Assembly (NCBI GenBank): GCA_025769875.1
Contig: JAGFNK010000825.1
Location: 1 to 20,804 of the forward strand
Direction: 5' to 3'
Length of the DNA stretch: 20,804 nucleotides
Source: Russula earlei
Lineage: Eukaryota > Basidiomycota > Agaricomycetes > Russulales > Russulaceae
Of this stretch, positions 9,932 through 19,332 are shown one piece after another (the first letter of the stretch is position 1; every line of letters begins with the position of its first letter). Position numbers and translations under genes: made by a program. The notes beneath the pieces are model-generated. The model saw only the letters and a program-made list of their open reading frames with translations. It did not search any database and was not told the DNA's origin.

Positions 9932-10610
9932 GCATCATGTGTGCATCAGATCTTGACTGTTTATGTTCCTTGATATTGTGTTTGGAACACATTGACGATA
10001 TCTTTCTGTTGAAGCAATACAGAAGCAATGAGTTGCATTGCTTCTGTTCCAGATGCTCCTGTACTGCCATGTATGTTGTTTTCCTGATTGAGAAAAGTAC
10101 TTATGACACCAAGATTGCTACTAGGGAAGCACTGAATGCTTCCAGCACCAAGATCATTTACACAGAAGCAACTATTGCTTCTATGAGCTGCCTTTGCTTC
10201 TATAGCACCAACCAGTACTACAGTAGCATGAACCTTATCCCTGAGGGCTATATAAAGCCCCCAGTTCTTAGCATTTGATCCTTAAGCTCAACTTATTTTG
10301 CCAATCCCAAACAGTTGACACCTACCCCATCTTCAGAGCCCCTCTTATCTTGTTTTCATACTCTAGAAGGATCTAACACTCCTTTCCTCCACAAGTACTG
10401 TTTGCTTGACTCAAGCATATCTGCATTGGTAGGACACATTCATAAGATGTGACCATTGAACTTATTTAAGGCACTTTGGAGCCTTAACATAAGTTGAGCT
10501 TCTATCACAGACATTGCTGTGAATGTGAACCAGAATTAGGCAGGAAGCCTTAGGATTAGGATCTAGTCATCACATGGTCAGCAACCTATGCTGAAGTAGT
10601 CAAAGGAGAG
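9932..10610 (+). mobile_element. LTR-like 5' region of the Gypsy element (boundaries unresolved)
   Basis: This non-coding stretch precedes the Gag-like frames. It has TATATAAA at 10249-10256 framed by GGGCT/AGCCC, and upstream a cluster of short palindromes pairing GAAGCA with TGCTTC (10012-10205). Downstream it is non-coding until about 10622. This is what a U3-R-U5 and leader would look like, but no second LTR copy is in the window, so neither LTR end nor a primer-binding site can be fixed. The 5' end abuts the inverted-repeat arm. Confidence 0.45.
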
Positions 10611-10621
10611 AATTCTATACA

Positions 10622-11174
10622 GACCTCTCCATGACAAGAAGAAGGTGTATTATGTGACTCTTGATGAGCAGCATGGTTGGACACACACATACTTCTGTAA
10701 AGACCCCTACTGTCATTGGCATAGACAGTGGTAAGAGGGCAGACAAGTCCCAACTCCCTAGAAAAGGCAGTGGCAAGTGGACAAACTGGAGATTGAAGGA
10801 GAACATTGCATACGCATAATGTTCACCCAGAAAACAAAGCAAGGAACCAAATTTGGTTGGTTCAAAGCTAGAGAAAGGGACAATCTACCCTCAGGAATCA
10901 AAGGAACCACCATCTGGTGTTGGGCAGACCAGGAAGGACCTAACAGATATGAGGTCCAATATAAAGGAAGCTTCCTTCCTTGCAAATATATCAAAGATCA
11001 GTGGTACTTCGTTGACTACCACAACAAGCATCCCTATGCAGAAGAGGACAAAGATATCAACAAATATAAGGTTCTAGGTTTAGGAACCAAGACAGACCCT
11101 TATACTACTCATTGTGAAACCAAGAGACCCAGTAGTAGACAATTGAGCTCCACTGATACAAAAGTCATCCAATG
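10622..11174 (+). pseudogene. Gypsy element, first Gag-region ORF (two stops)
   Basis: One frame reads from KKKVYYVTLDEQHGWTHTYF through IKGTTIWCWADQEGPNRYEV and DQWYFVDYHNKHPYAEEDKD to a stop at 11172. It is interrupted by TAA (10732-10734) and TAG (10759-10761). Aromatic- and Trp-rich composition and the position directly upstream of capsid and protease sequence suggest it is the N-terminal part of the element's Gag product or a separate first ORF. I do not know its exact function. There are no CpGs after 11011. Confidence 0.5.
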
Positions 11175-11383
11175 AAGGAACAGAAACATTGGACCCTCCA
11201 TCTACAGACCAGAAAGCAGAAGCACCAGAAGTATTGGAGCTAGCTGAAAGACTGGAGCAGACAGTACACATCTCACCCATCAAACTAACAATAGTTGAAG
11301 GACCAGAAGAATCAGTTGGAATGGCTACTATTGCTGCAACACAGACAGCCACAATTGCCTCTCAGACAGTGGGTGGATGAACA

Positions 11384-12047
11384 GGGCCTACCATTGTGGT
11401 AAACCCTGGAGGTGGCCCACCTGGTGGGGGAGGACCACCTGCAGCACCTCCTGTAGGACCAGGAGTGAACCTGGTGCCCCAGCTGGCACCATGCCCCCAT
11501 GTAGGCAATGGATTTCTGAAAGGAGACCCTCCTGAGGTCCTCAAAGGAGACAAAGAAGATGAAACACTTTGTCCAAGATTTCAATCTGTGGAATTTGCTT
11601 AACAGTGACAACCTGACCATGACTATTCCAATGAAGTGAGTAGCCATGGCTCTCACCTACATCAAAGGAGAGTAAGTACATGAATGGGTGGTCAACCAAA
11701 CAAGCCTGGTAGAAGCAAAAAGTAATGGGGACCCACCATCACCCTATGCACCTGTGCAATTGGATCCAACTGACATGCTCTTTTGGACTGAATTTGTGGA
11801 TGACTTCTTCAGAGAATTCAAAGATACCACAGAACCAGAAGATGCCTTCATGGAGCTGCAGCAGTTGTCCATGTCTAAAGTGGCATTGCTGGATGATTAC
11901 ACCAGCAAGTTCCTTGTTCTGCTCAGGAAAGCAGGATGGGACCAGAACTCACCAGGAGCAGTCAAAGCCTATAAAGCCTGGACTGATCACCTGGCTGGTG
12001 TGACTAATTTACAATTGACCAGTCAGAGACATGCCAGCTATCAATGA
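11384..12047 (+). pseudogene. Ty3/Gypsy Gag: Gly/Pro-rich linker and capsid (retrotrans_gag-like) segment
   Basis: A Gly/Pro-rich segment (PGGGPPGGGGPPAAPP, 11402-11449) leads to GDPPEVLKGD. After stops and a frame change comes the capsid-like helix-rich stretch 11688-12047, with DMLFWTEFVDDFFREFKD, MELQQLSMSKVALLDDYTSK and FLVLLRKAGW. Fungal Ty3/Gypsy capsids show the order W..F...F...F, then the regular helical segment ending in a Y...F..L..AG word, as here. Gag forms the virus-like particle that packages element RNA in the cytoplasm. Stops and frame changes between 11602 and 11688, and again after 12047, make it non-functional. Confidence 0.65.
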
Positions 12048-12538
12048 CCTATGAGCATGGATCAATTCTGCCAGGGAGGAACAAGCCAGAGACCAGCTCA
12101 TGAAAGCTAATATTGGATCTGGAGGTGGATTGTTGACCACCAGGGAACATGCCATGAAGTCCCTATAGTCTGGGAAAAGGCAAAAGCAAAGAGACCCCAA
12201 TGCTATGGAAGTGGATTCAGTATCCACTAATGCAGCAAGAACCAAGTGTCATCCTCCTCTGACAGAGAACAAGAAGAAACTGCTGGCAGAAGGAAAATTA
12301 GGTTGAACTGTCCAGACATGGACAGAGTCAAGAAGAAATCAAGTAACCCAAGAGACAAAGGAAAGGCTTGAGCTCTGGAAACAGAGAAGGATGACTCAGG
12401 GGACAGTGGAAATGAAAGCACTGTCTCTGGACAATCCACATCTCCCCCTCCTACCTACAACAAGAGCTCCTCCTCTGCATCCATAAAGAAGATGTCCACC
12501 AAACAGAAGGAGGACCTACTGGAAGAACTGATGGAAAA
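12048..12538 (+). pseudogene. Gypsy element, degraded Gag C-terminal / nucleocapsid-side linker
   Basis: Lys/Ser-rich, hydrophilic frames with several stops run through this gap between capsid and protease. Recognisable pieces are MDRVKKKSSNPRDKGKA and ESTVSGQSTSPPPTYNKSSS, then SIKKMSTKQKEDLLEELMEK. No CCHC zinc knuckle is legible. Confidence 0.4.
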
Positions 12539-12990
12539 GTGTTTTTAGGAAGACCTAAGTTGATGGCCTGGCTTGGGAAGAATAATGTGTTGCAAGTGTA
12601 CATCAGAAGACTGAATGCTATGAATATCCCATTCACTTTCATCACTGCACACACCATGGCCAAGGAATCTGCTCTACTAGACTGTGTAGCAACAGAGAAC
12701 TTCATCAATCACTCAGCTTGGAAAAGACTGAAGATTGGAAGACAAGAACTACATTAACCCATGGTAGTATGAAACATTGACAGGAACCCAGAATAAGCAA
12801 GGAGAACTCACTCATTATTGCTGGCTTTGCATCTGATACAAGGAAGAAGGAGAGCTTGCAGAAGTTCTATCTCACTGACTTAGGAATAGATTGGGTCATC
12901 TTAGAATATCCCTTCCTATATGAATTCGACCCCACCATCAACTAGAAGAAAGGACAGCTGATGAAGGGAGCAGGATAAATTGAAACTGCA
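12539..12990 (+). pseudogene. Ty3/Gypsy aspartic protease, damaged active site
   Basis: The frame 12539-12757 carries IPFTFITAHTMAKESALLDC followed by VATENFINHSAWKRL, the usual fungal Gypsy protease core in which D-(S/T/C)-G-A-T-E-N-F is the active-site signature. Here it reads DCVATENF, so the normally invariant Gly is Val. Downstream, in shifted frames, are words of the second half (a PMVV..NID word, then LTHYCWL-, FYLTDLGID- and YPFLYEFDPTI-like segments). The retroviral-type protease cuts Gag-Pol in the particle. With the mutated flap residue, a TAG where Trp is expected (~12943) and frame changes, it cannot be active. Confidence 0.65.
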
Positions 12991-13405
12991 TGATACAAGT
13001 TCTTGAATCTCTATGTCACAAACATCCAAAAGCAAGCAAGAGATGAAAGTCAACAATTGAAGAAAGGGGAAGCGATTTACATCCAGAAGATGACTTTTGC
13101 TCAGAAATGGGCCCAACAGTCAATCCAACCTCAGGAAGAGAAGGACCCCCTTGCCAATATACCAAAGCGATTCCACCACTTTGCAGATGTCTTCTCAGAA
13201 GAGAAGTCCCAGAGGTTCCACCACCAAGGGAACCAGATATGCAGATAGAGCTGTTACCTGACACGCCAAAGGAGCTAAACTGCAAGGTGTACCCCCTGAC
13301 ATGAGATGAACAAGAATACCTCAAGAAAATCCTAGCTGATGAAGTAGAGAAATGATACATCACTCCAGGTCCTTCCAGCTCTACATCTCCAATGTTCTAG
13401 CTTAC
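12991..13405 (+). pseudogene. Ty3/Gypsy Pol: protease-RT connector and start of reverse transcriptase, truncated
   Basis: The frame 13003-13248 reads FLNLYVTNIQKQARDESQQL-type connector sequence, then DPLANIPKRFHHFADVFSEE, the typical FADVF(S/P)E word preceding Gypsy RT. A frame shift near 13205 leads to PREPDMQIELLPDTPKEL and KVYPLT, followed by TGA where Arg is expected (~13302) and EQEYLKKILADEVEK. The sequence ends at a TSPMF-like word (about 13398). The RT catalytic core, RNase H, integrase and 3' LTR are all missing, so the element is cut off here by the next repeat block. Confidence 0.7.
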
Positions 13406-14799
13406 AACGATGTGGTCATGTGACAAATGTGGGCTGATGTGAGGACCTATTCGGTACACAAAATTTCATCACAAATGTGTTTAAAGTCCAGTCCATTGGA
13501 CCAAAAATGGAACACAGATCAAACCAGACTGGACCGATGGCAACTGAACTGTAGCGGTATCCACGGTGCATTTGTTTCGTTCATGCACACACTCTCTCAT
13601 CCTCTCCTCCCCTCTCCTTCCCACTAAACCTCTCCCCATGGCCAACATGACTACCTCTCTAGACAAGCCTTCACCTCATTACCCATAGCAAGCCACATTC
13701 CTGACTCAGCTGGAATGGATTTGCACATGTGGTATTTCATTTTCATTTCTGTGGCTGCTTTTTTTTAAATGTTTACACCACCACTCAGTATGTCAGTTGT
13801 CTTCCATTCTGTGTGCCCTGTGGCTCATGCACTCAAGCCCCTATGCCTCTATCCAACCCTCAACTATATGGATGCCCTCGAGCACCTACTTGCATACTCC
13901 AGCATCATCATCATCAACTGTATCAACACCCACCCCAACTCTACTCTTCATGACTCGATATCCGAATCAGAGCCCCTCCCTCCTACTCAATTGAATAGTC
14001 TCATTTTCTTGCAACCCTCAAAGGATGTTGTAAGATATGTGATCTGGCTGAGCACAGGATCATGTGACTTGTACTTTCCCCCATGCATGTGTCATCTTCG
14101 AGTTATTTCCCCTGTTTCCCTTCTGCTCCTACCCACCCTTGGATCAAGCCCACTGAACTCCACGTGCCCTGACCTGGTGTGCTATAAACTGGCTGCCCCA
14201 GTGAGGTGCTGATCCTGAGTTGACCTGACCCCCCTACTTTGCATTGAATTTTTTTCGCCTCAGTTGCCTTCGGGCAACCCATCCTATGAGCAAGCACCCC
14301 AGCAAGCATCAACACAATAGCAGCACTGGTGAGTCACACGAAATAGCATTGAGCCCCCCAGTGGCCTTGCGCTACATGCCACATGTCCCTCATCTCACAT
14401 CTCGACAACTCTTTCCCTTTCTCTCTAATCACCCCACATCCTTCACCCTTCCACCAGCTGCATCCCCACCTTCATCCCCACTTTGCATCCCCTCTTGCTT
14501 GTCACCCATGCTAACCTTCAATTCAACACACCTTCGCCACATGCTGATCACATTAGCAAGCCTGGGGCTCAGTCCAGCTCAGTCCATTCAACCCTAAGCC
14601 CAGGTTTCCAGCCCTTGTGTCCAGTGCGATCGGAGTCATGGACAGCCCTCATTGCCCATCTCCCCCCTCCATTCTGGGGATCCTTCACCCTCCTTCCCAG
14701 CATCACCAGTGCCGACACACCCACACCTTTTCATTCTGCCTATCATCTCCCCCACACCCACACCCGCAGCCACATCAGCTCACATCCAGTCCCTCCATT
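13406..14799 (+). other. Pyrimidine-rich non-coding or decayed sequence
   Basis: A change of composition marks the junction with the Gypsy fragment: CpG reappears and the plus strand becomes C/T-rich. 13439-13480 is one of two copies of a ~45-bp direct repeat, the other being at 16731. 14115-14192 matches the reverse complement of 7158-7235. Open frames here are Ser/Pro/His/Leu-rich consequences of base composition. No domain is recognised. Confidence 0.5.
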
Positions 14800-15165
14800 A
14801 TGCCACCCAACCACTACTATGACCGGAAGCTCCAAGGATTTGTGGCCACCTCATCAAGACTCCATATGCATGACCAGGAAGATGTTTTCAAGTATCACAG
14901 CATTTTCAGAGCATTATGTGGTCCTCTCATCCATGCATGCTGCCTATCCCATGAAGATTGCGATGAGCCTTTTTGGCTTGGACTCTACCCAGACAATTGC
15001 AAGATGATTTCCTGATGACTTGATCCCTGGTGCATGGATGAGCAACGAAGGATATATTACAACTTCCGAGAGGTGTTCAATACAGCGATTGACATCTTCT
15101 CTCAAGACCTGTGTGACATATGCTGGGAATGCGGACTTGACTGTTGTGATGAAGATGACTCAGAC
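14800..15165 (+). pseudogene. Gag-like protein fragment of a basidiomycete retroelement (two stops)
   Basis: From ATG 14800 one frame reads MPPNHYYDRKLQGFVATSSR, a helix-like stretch, then EPFWLGLYPDNCKMIS, a double stop (15013-15018), and in the same frame MDEQRRIYYNFREVFNTAID with IFSQD. The sequence FW.G..P.(D/N)......, then a gap, then F.(R/D)VF..A...F, is a pattern I associate with Gag-like proteins of agaricomycete Gypsy elements. It is followed by a low-complexity Ser/Ala/Pro/Thr region, as in those proteins. It is unrelated in frame to the Gypsy remnant upstream and has its own flanking repeats. The family name is from memory. Confidence 0.42.
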
Positions 15166-16480
15166 TTGACATACCCTTTGCCCATCATTCGCCTCCATGT
15201 CACCCCTCTCTGTTCCAGTCTCGTTCCCTGCCATTTCAGCTTCAGATTCCTCAGTCATGTCCACCATATCACCAGCCTCTGCAGTCCCAGTTCTGCCCAC
15301 CGTACCCTCAGCCACTGCACCACCTCTCAACCATGCCACCCCATTAGCCTCGCCAGTCCTGGCCTCAGCATTGCCAACCACCTCAGTCACCCCTATCGCT
15401 CCCATCTCACACTTTGCCATGCCCTCAGCCATGCCCTCAGCCTCATCTGCCACCCCCGCCTTCATCTTGTCCACTGCCATGCCCTCTGTCATCACCTCTG
15501 CTCATCAGTCACCAACGCTGCAGCACAAGCGTCCATCGCCACCACGCTCTCAGCCTCATCCTCAGCCTTGTCTGCTGCCATTGTGGGTCTAGTTCCCAGC
15601 CACCACACTGCTTCCTGACCAAGCTGCCCTCTCATTTCCGTTGCTAGCTGTTACACCACCTCGCACCGCCAACAAAGAACACACAAATAACAAGGAATGA
15701 AGAGCACACTGCCACCTCAGAAGAGCAGATGTCACAATGCCACCCGCAGGAAAGAACATCAGACCCCGCCACCATGCCGTCATCACAGTAGAAAGCCACC
15801 AATGCAAGCACCACACAACACAACAACCTCCCCTTCCATCGCATTCCCTGCCCACATGGATGCCTCATCCATGCGTGCTGTCACCACCTGCAGTGGCAAA
15901 GACCTTGTCACCACAGCCACAAGATGATTACCAGAGACCCATTCATGTCTTGTTTTTGGACACTGATCACACTCTCTAGCTCAACAACTATGGCAAGTGT
16001 TCACAAGGTGAACCACACCATCCACCACCTCTTGTCTTGTCACCCACTCATGGGCTATCATCAACACATCCCACTGCCACCTGCTGTGGAGATGACCCCG
16101 CCATCCCGCCACCACCCTCACCCTCTTCTCCATCGCCTCTGTCTCCCATGATCCTCACCCTCCAGCACCACCACCCTCTCTCACCACCACCCTTGCTCTT
16201 GCCACCATCGCCTCTGCATAGACAGCAGCAGCAACAGCAGCAACACAGCCGACGCTTGGCAACACCACAAGGTGCGACGACACCTTCGACACACTGCGAG
16301 CATGCCTCATCCCCTCCCTGCTTCAACACAGCCCACCCACATTCAACACCTTCAACATGCCGCAAGGCTCAGACTTGGACAAGGACGTGTCACACACTCG
16401 ATCATCCTCGCACATAGATCCTGTACCCATACAGGAGATACAGCAACAGAAGGAACATAGTCACATACTGCAGAGCACCT
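15166..16480 (+). other. Low-complexity Ser/Ala/Pro/Thr/His-rich stretch with a CAG/CAA run
   Basis: 15197-15592 is an open frame of about 131 residues made almost only of Ser, Ala, Pro, Thr, Val and His, plausibly the disordered tail of the Gag-like ORF after a frame change. Further frames to ~16460 are Pro/His/Ser/Thr-rich. A CAG/CAA run at 16223-16248 would give about seven Gln. A 7-bp hairpin, TCCTGTA-CCCA-TACAGGA, lies at 16419-16436. No domain is recognised. Confidence 0.4.
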
Positions 16481-16532
16481 AGATAATAAACTACACATTC
16501 ATATCTGTTGTATGTAGCACACCTGCACCACA

Positions 16533-16611
16533 ATAATATAATAAATGTTACATTATTATAAATGCATGGTCTGGATGGTTGTAAACTGGTCTGAACTGGT
16601 CCAGCAACCAT
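16533..16611. repeat. AT-rich imperfect palindrome and adjoining stem-loop
   Basis: Around 16536-16560 the sequence TATAATAAATGTTACATTAT and following ATA is palindromic except for one base. Immediately after, ATGGTTG (16575-16581) and CTGG (16586-16589) pair with CCAG-CAACCAT (16601-16611). Such stems with AT-rich cores are seen in MITE-like or terminal regions of transposons; no element boundaries can be fixed. Confidence 0.4.
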
Positions 16612-16775
16612 TGGGCAACCACAACAGACCAGTCTGCATGTAATTTTTGAAATATATGAGCCAGTCTGGTTTGCAGTTGCACCTGAAGGTAGGCAAGAAA
16701 CCAGACAGGACTTTCAAACACTAGCTGATAGTGAGGACCTATTCCACAAAATTTCATCCTACATGTCATGGAAAA

Positions 16776-17248
16776 CATCTCTACAACAAGAAAATCATGG
16801 TGCAAAAAGACTGTACAAGCCATTGTTTATAAATAATAAAAGTGACATTGGAGACGAGCCGCCCGCATTTGGAAGGTGTTGATGACCAAGAATTTCTAAG
16901 CAATTTGTAAGCTTTTCCTCTCTTCGTTTTACTTGCACGCGCGCGTTCCCTTTTCATGTGTTCCTTTTTTTCATGCGCATGTTCGTTGTTTCTTTTGCCA
17001 TCTCCTTCCCCTCACATCCTTCCCACTCTTCCTTCTCCAAGGTCCCAGTTCAAGACTCCCAAGCTGCCATTCTTCTCAAGTTTTTGCTGGCTATCTCTGG
17101 CTGTTTCCCATGTCACTCAAGTTTTCCCGCGAGCCTGTGGTTTCTGCAGGTGCATTTTTTCTTTCCTTTTCATGCCCTCCCTCATCCTCTCTCCCTCTTC
17201 TTCCCACACCCAGGCCCCTGACAAGCTCTTCTTCAATCTGCTTCCTCC
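16776..17248 (+). other. Non-coding T/C-rich stretch
   Basis: After an AT-rich patch (TTTATAAATAATAAAAGTGA near 16824) the plus strand is strongly pyrimidine-rich to 17248. Frames there are Phe/Ser/Leu/Pro-rich artefacts of composition. No gene is seen. Confidence 0.5.
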
Positions 17249-17640
17249 CACTGACACCCATTTCCCTTTCCTCCTGTGTCACACTGCTGTGGTGATGATG
17301 ACGATGACTCAGGCATGACCACAGTGCCCTTGCGACGGTCACAAATCTTGAGCATGGCCCATGGCCACTGTGATGATCTGGCCGCCGTGATGGTGACATG
17401 CTCATGGCCGTGATGGCAGCAGTCTACCCTGGCGAAGCTCTCCCACCCACTGGCTCCCATTTCCCTGCAGTGGCAACGATGACAATGACTCGGGCATGGA
17501 TATAGCGAACCCGTGACAGCCACAAATCGTGAGCATGGCCCATGGCCACTGTGACACTCTGGGCTGCCGTGACGGTGATGTACCCATGCCCGTGACAATG
17601 GCACATCCACCCTGACAAAGTTTTCTCTTGCTTTCCCATC
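17249..17640 (+). repeat. Direct tandem duplication of a ~180-200-bp block
   Basis: CACTGACACCCATTTCCCT (17249) and CACTGGCTCCCATTTCCCT (17448) start two similar blocks. Both continue with a GATGA(C/T)AATGACTC(A/G)GGCATG-like word, then CACAAATC(T/G)TGAGCATGG and CCCATGGCCACTGTGA (CATGGCCCATGG at 17353 and 17534, 181 bp apart). Both then carry GCCGTGA(T/C)GGTGA and a C/T-rich tail. Confidence 0.75.
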
Positions 17641-17682
17641 CTCTTGCATTCCTTTGCACTTGAATACCCTCTGCTTTTCAAT

Positions 17683-18135
17683 CTCCTCCAGCACGTGTGG
17701 CGACTCTAGGCCAAGACCAGAATGGCCATGAAAAAAAAGTGCAACCATGAACCCAGTGCATTTTTGTTTCTTTTTTTCTCGCTCCTTTTAACCTCTTCTC
17801 ACAGCATGCCCATTTTGCTCGAGCTTCGATACCGCTGCAGATGGCCAACATTCGATCAAATACATGCCCTCTATGGCCAACTTGACAACTGACCTCCAGG
17901 GCGACCAGTATGTGGATCCGTATGCTGTTCCAGGACGACCTGTACTGCAGGGCCATCCCTCAGATGTTTGACCAGGCCATCATGGGCGAGGCAATCCTGA
18001 TGATGCAGCTTGCCGGCCGTTGCTTGCCCAGTCCGGGTTTGGTGTACGGTGGTGACCTCAGCAAGCGTGCATCACCTTGCCCGCACATACAAATGCCTGT
18101 TCCAGTATGTGCGGCAACGCCAGGTCAAGACATCT
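17683..18135 (+). pseudogene. Decayed conserved protein with an intron (two frameshifts), family unknown
   Basis: An exon-like block (CTCCAGCACGTGTGGCGACTC to AACCATGAACCCA, 17683-17755) is followed by an intron-like tract 17756-17804 (GTGCA...TTTTAAC...CTCACAG). The next exon, 17805-18135, ends at GTGAGTG. It reads FDTAADGQHSIKYMPSMANL and DQYVDPYAV in one frame, CRAIPQMFDQAIMGEAILMM with QLAGR...GLVYGGDLSK in the next, and VHHLARTYKCLFQYVRQRQV with KTS in a third. All three segments look like natural protein and join end to end, so two small indels have broken one gene. A putative next intron runs 18136-18250 (ends CTCAAGCAG). I do not recognise the family. The 5' exon is repeated at about 19333-19433. 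Confidence 0.4.
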
Positions 18136-18246
18136 GTGAGTGTTTCAGTTTTTGTTTTCAGTTCGCTTCACTGGCCTCCTTTCTCCCGGGTGCATGTGTG
18201 TGGTCCCATTCATTTTTTGTTTCTGGGTCTTTCATTTCCCTCTCAA

Positions 18247-18670
18247 GCAGCAGTGACGACGACGACGACATCACTGTCACGGCAGCAATCACAACGCGAT
18301 GACCATGAACATGACCAAAGAATCCTGTGCAACCATGAACCCAGTGCGCTTTTTTTTTTCTTCTTTCCTTTTTACTCGCTCTTTCTAACATCTCCTCACA
18401 GCAACAGCACAGCCCACCCTGCGGTGAAGATGCAGCCGTCAAGACGCATGTTTTCTTGCATGCACAATTTTCACGCATTGAGCTGTGAGCGTGTTTTTTT
18501 TTTTCATCTTCATTCTGACCAGTTCTCACAGTGACACAGCATGGAGAGCACCAGGCAGCGTCGCTGCCCTGAGTTTTTTCCCTTCCCCTGTCTCCCCTCT
18601 CTGCATTCTCCAACCATCCTCCCATCTGGACATGGCCCTCACCAACCGTAAGAGGAACGAGGGCCATTGC
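18247..18670 (+). repeat. Exon-like blocks separated by T-rich intron-like tracts (copy 1)
   Basis: Blocks in order: CTCAAGCAG-CAGTGACGACG with ATCACAACGCGATGACCATG (18242-18315); GTGCAACCATGAACCCA (18327-18343), then a tract starting GTGCGC and ending CTAACATCTCCTCACAG (to 18402). After that come CAACAGCACAGCCC and GAAGATGCAGCCGTCAAGACGC (to 18447), CACGCATTGAGCTGTGAGCG (18473-18492), a further T-tract, and CTCACAGTGACACAGCATGG (18524-18543). Each has a partner between 19400 and 20790. The tracts carry donor, branch and acceptor-like words of real fungal introns. No continuous frame joins the blocks. Confidence 0.5.
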
Positions 18671-19332
18671 TAGGGAATTGTGGCCTTGCCCCTTCGCAAG
18701 GCCTCCTACGTACGGACCCGTGCGGGGTTGGGCTCAGTCATGAGGGCAACAGCAAACCACAAACCCGATGGCCATGACCATGACTGCAACTACGGAACAG
18801 CACAAGCACCGGACTTCAAATTTCCCGCGTGCATTCATTCCCGCGTTGAATCAGGTCCCTTTTTTATCTTCATTTGGGTTCCTACGACGTGGTCAAACAG
18901 CCTGCCCCTTCGCGTGTCTTCAACACATTCACCATGGGCCTGCCCCTTTACTCGCGCTCCCCATCTCCATGGTCTCAGGTCAACACTCCTATCCTGCCGG
19001 CTTCCTCAAGTTCTCACTGGCTACTGTATTCCCAAGTCATTCAAGTTTTCCCATGAGCCGTGGTTTCCGGTGCGTTTTTCTTTTTTTCTTTTTTTTTCGT
19101 GCGCATCTCTATCCTCTCACCCCTTCCTGCCCTTCTGGCCCCACTTTCTGCAAGAGCAACAACCAATTATCTCCAGGTGGTTCTTCAAGCGGATTCTGTC
19201 TGGGACAGGTCAATTCCCTCAAATGTACATTTTCCCGCTTGCGCGTGCGTTTTTCTCTCATGAATTTTTCTTTTCTTTTTCTCCCCACTTTCTCGGCTTC
19301 CTGTGCATCTCCATGCCCTTTGCACTGTGAGC
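18671..19332 (+). other. T/C-rich tracts and short unidentified exon-like blocks
   Basis: A short frame CGTAAGAGGAACGAGGGC to GGCCTTGCCCCTTCGCAAGG reads ALTNRKRNEG then, after a stop, ALPLRKASYVRTRAGLGSVM (18635-18745). It may be another decayed exon. The block 18750-18800 resembles 20440-20470. From 18850 to 19330 the plus strand alternates T/C-rich tracts with short GC-richer words. Nothing is identified. Confidence 0.35.

Larger units (their letters stand above)
13439..16775 (+). mobile_element. Possible element bounded by ~45-bp direct repeats
   Basis: GTGAGGACCTATTC at 13439-13452 and 16731-16744 is followed in both places by CACAAAATTTCATC (with three extra bases in the first copy), and is preceded in both by a GCTGAT word. 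The interval holds the Gag-like fragment and its low-complexity tail, so the repeats may be remnants of LTRs. They are too short and too degraded to prove it. Confidence 0.3.

Noticed and set aside
16048..16365. Minus-strand frame with a run of cysteines (CCCCCCCC)
   Set aside because: It is the antisense reading of the CAG/CAA run, not a metal-binding protein.
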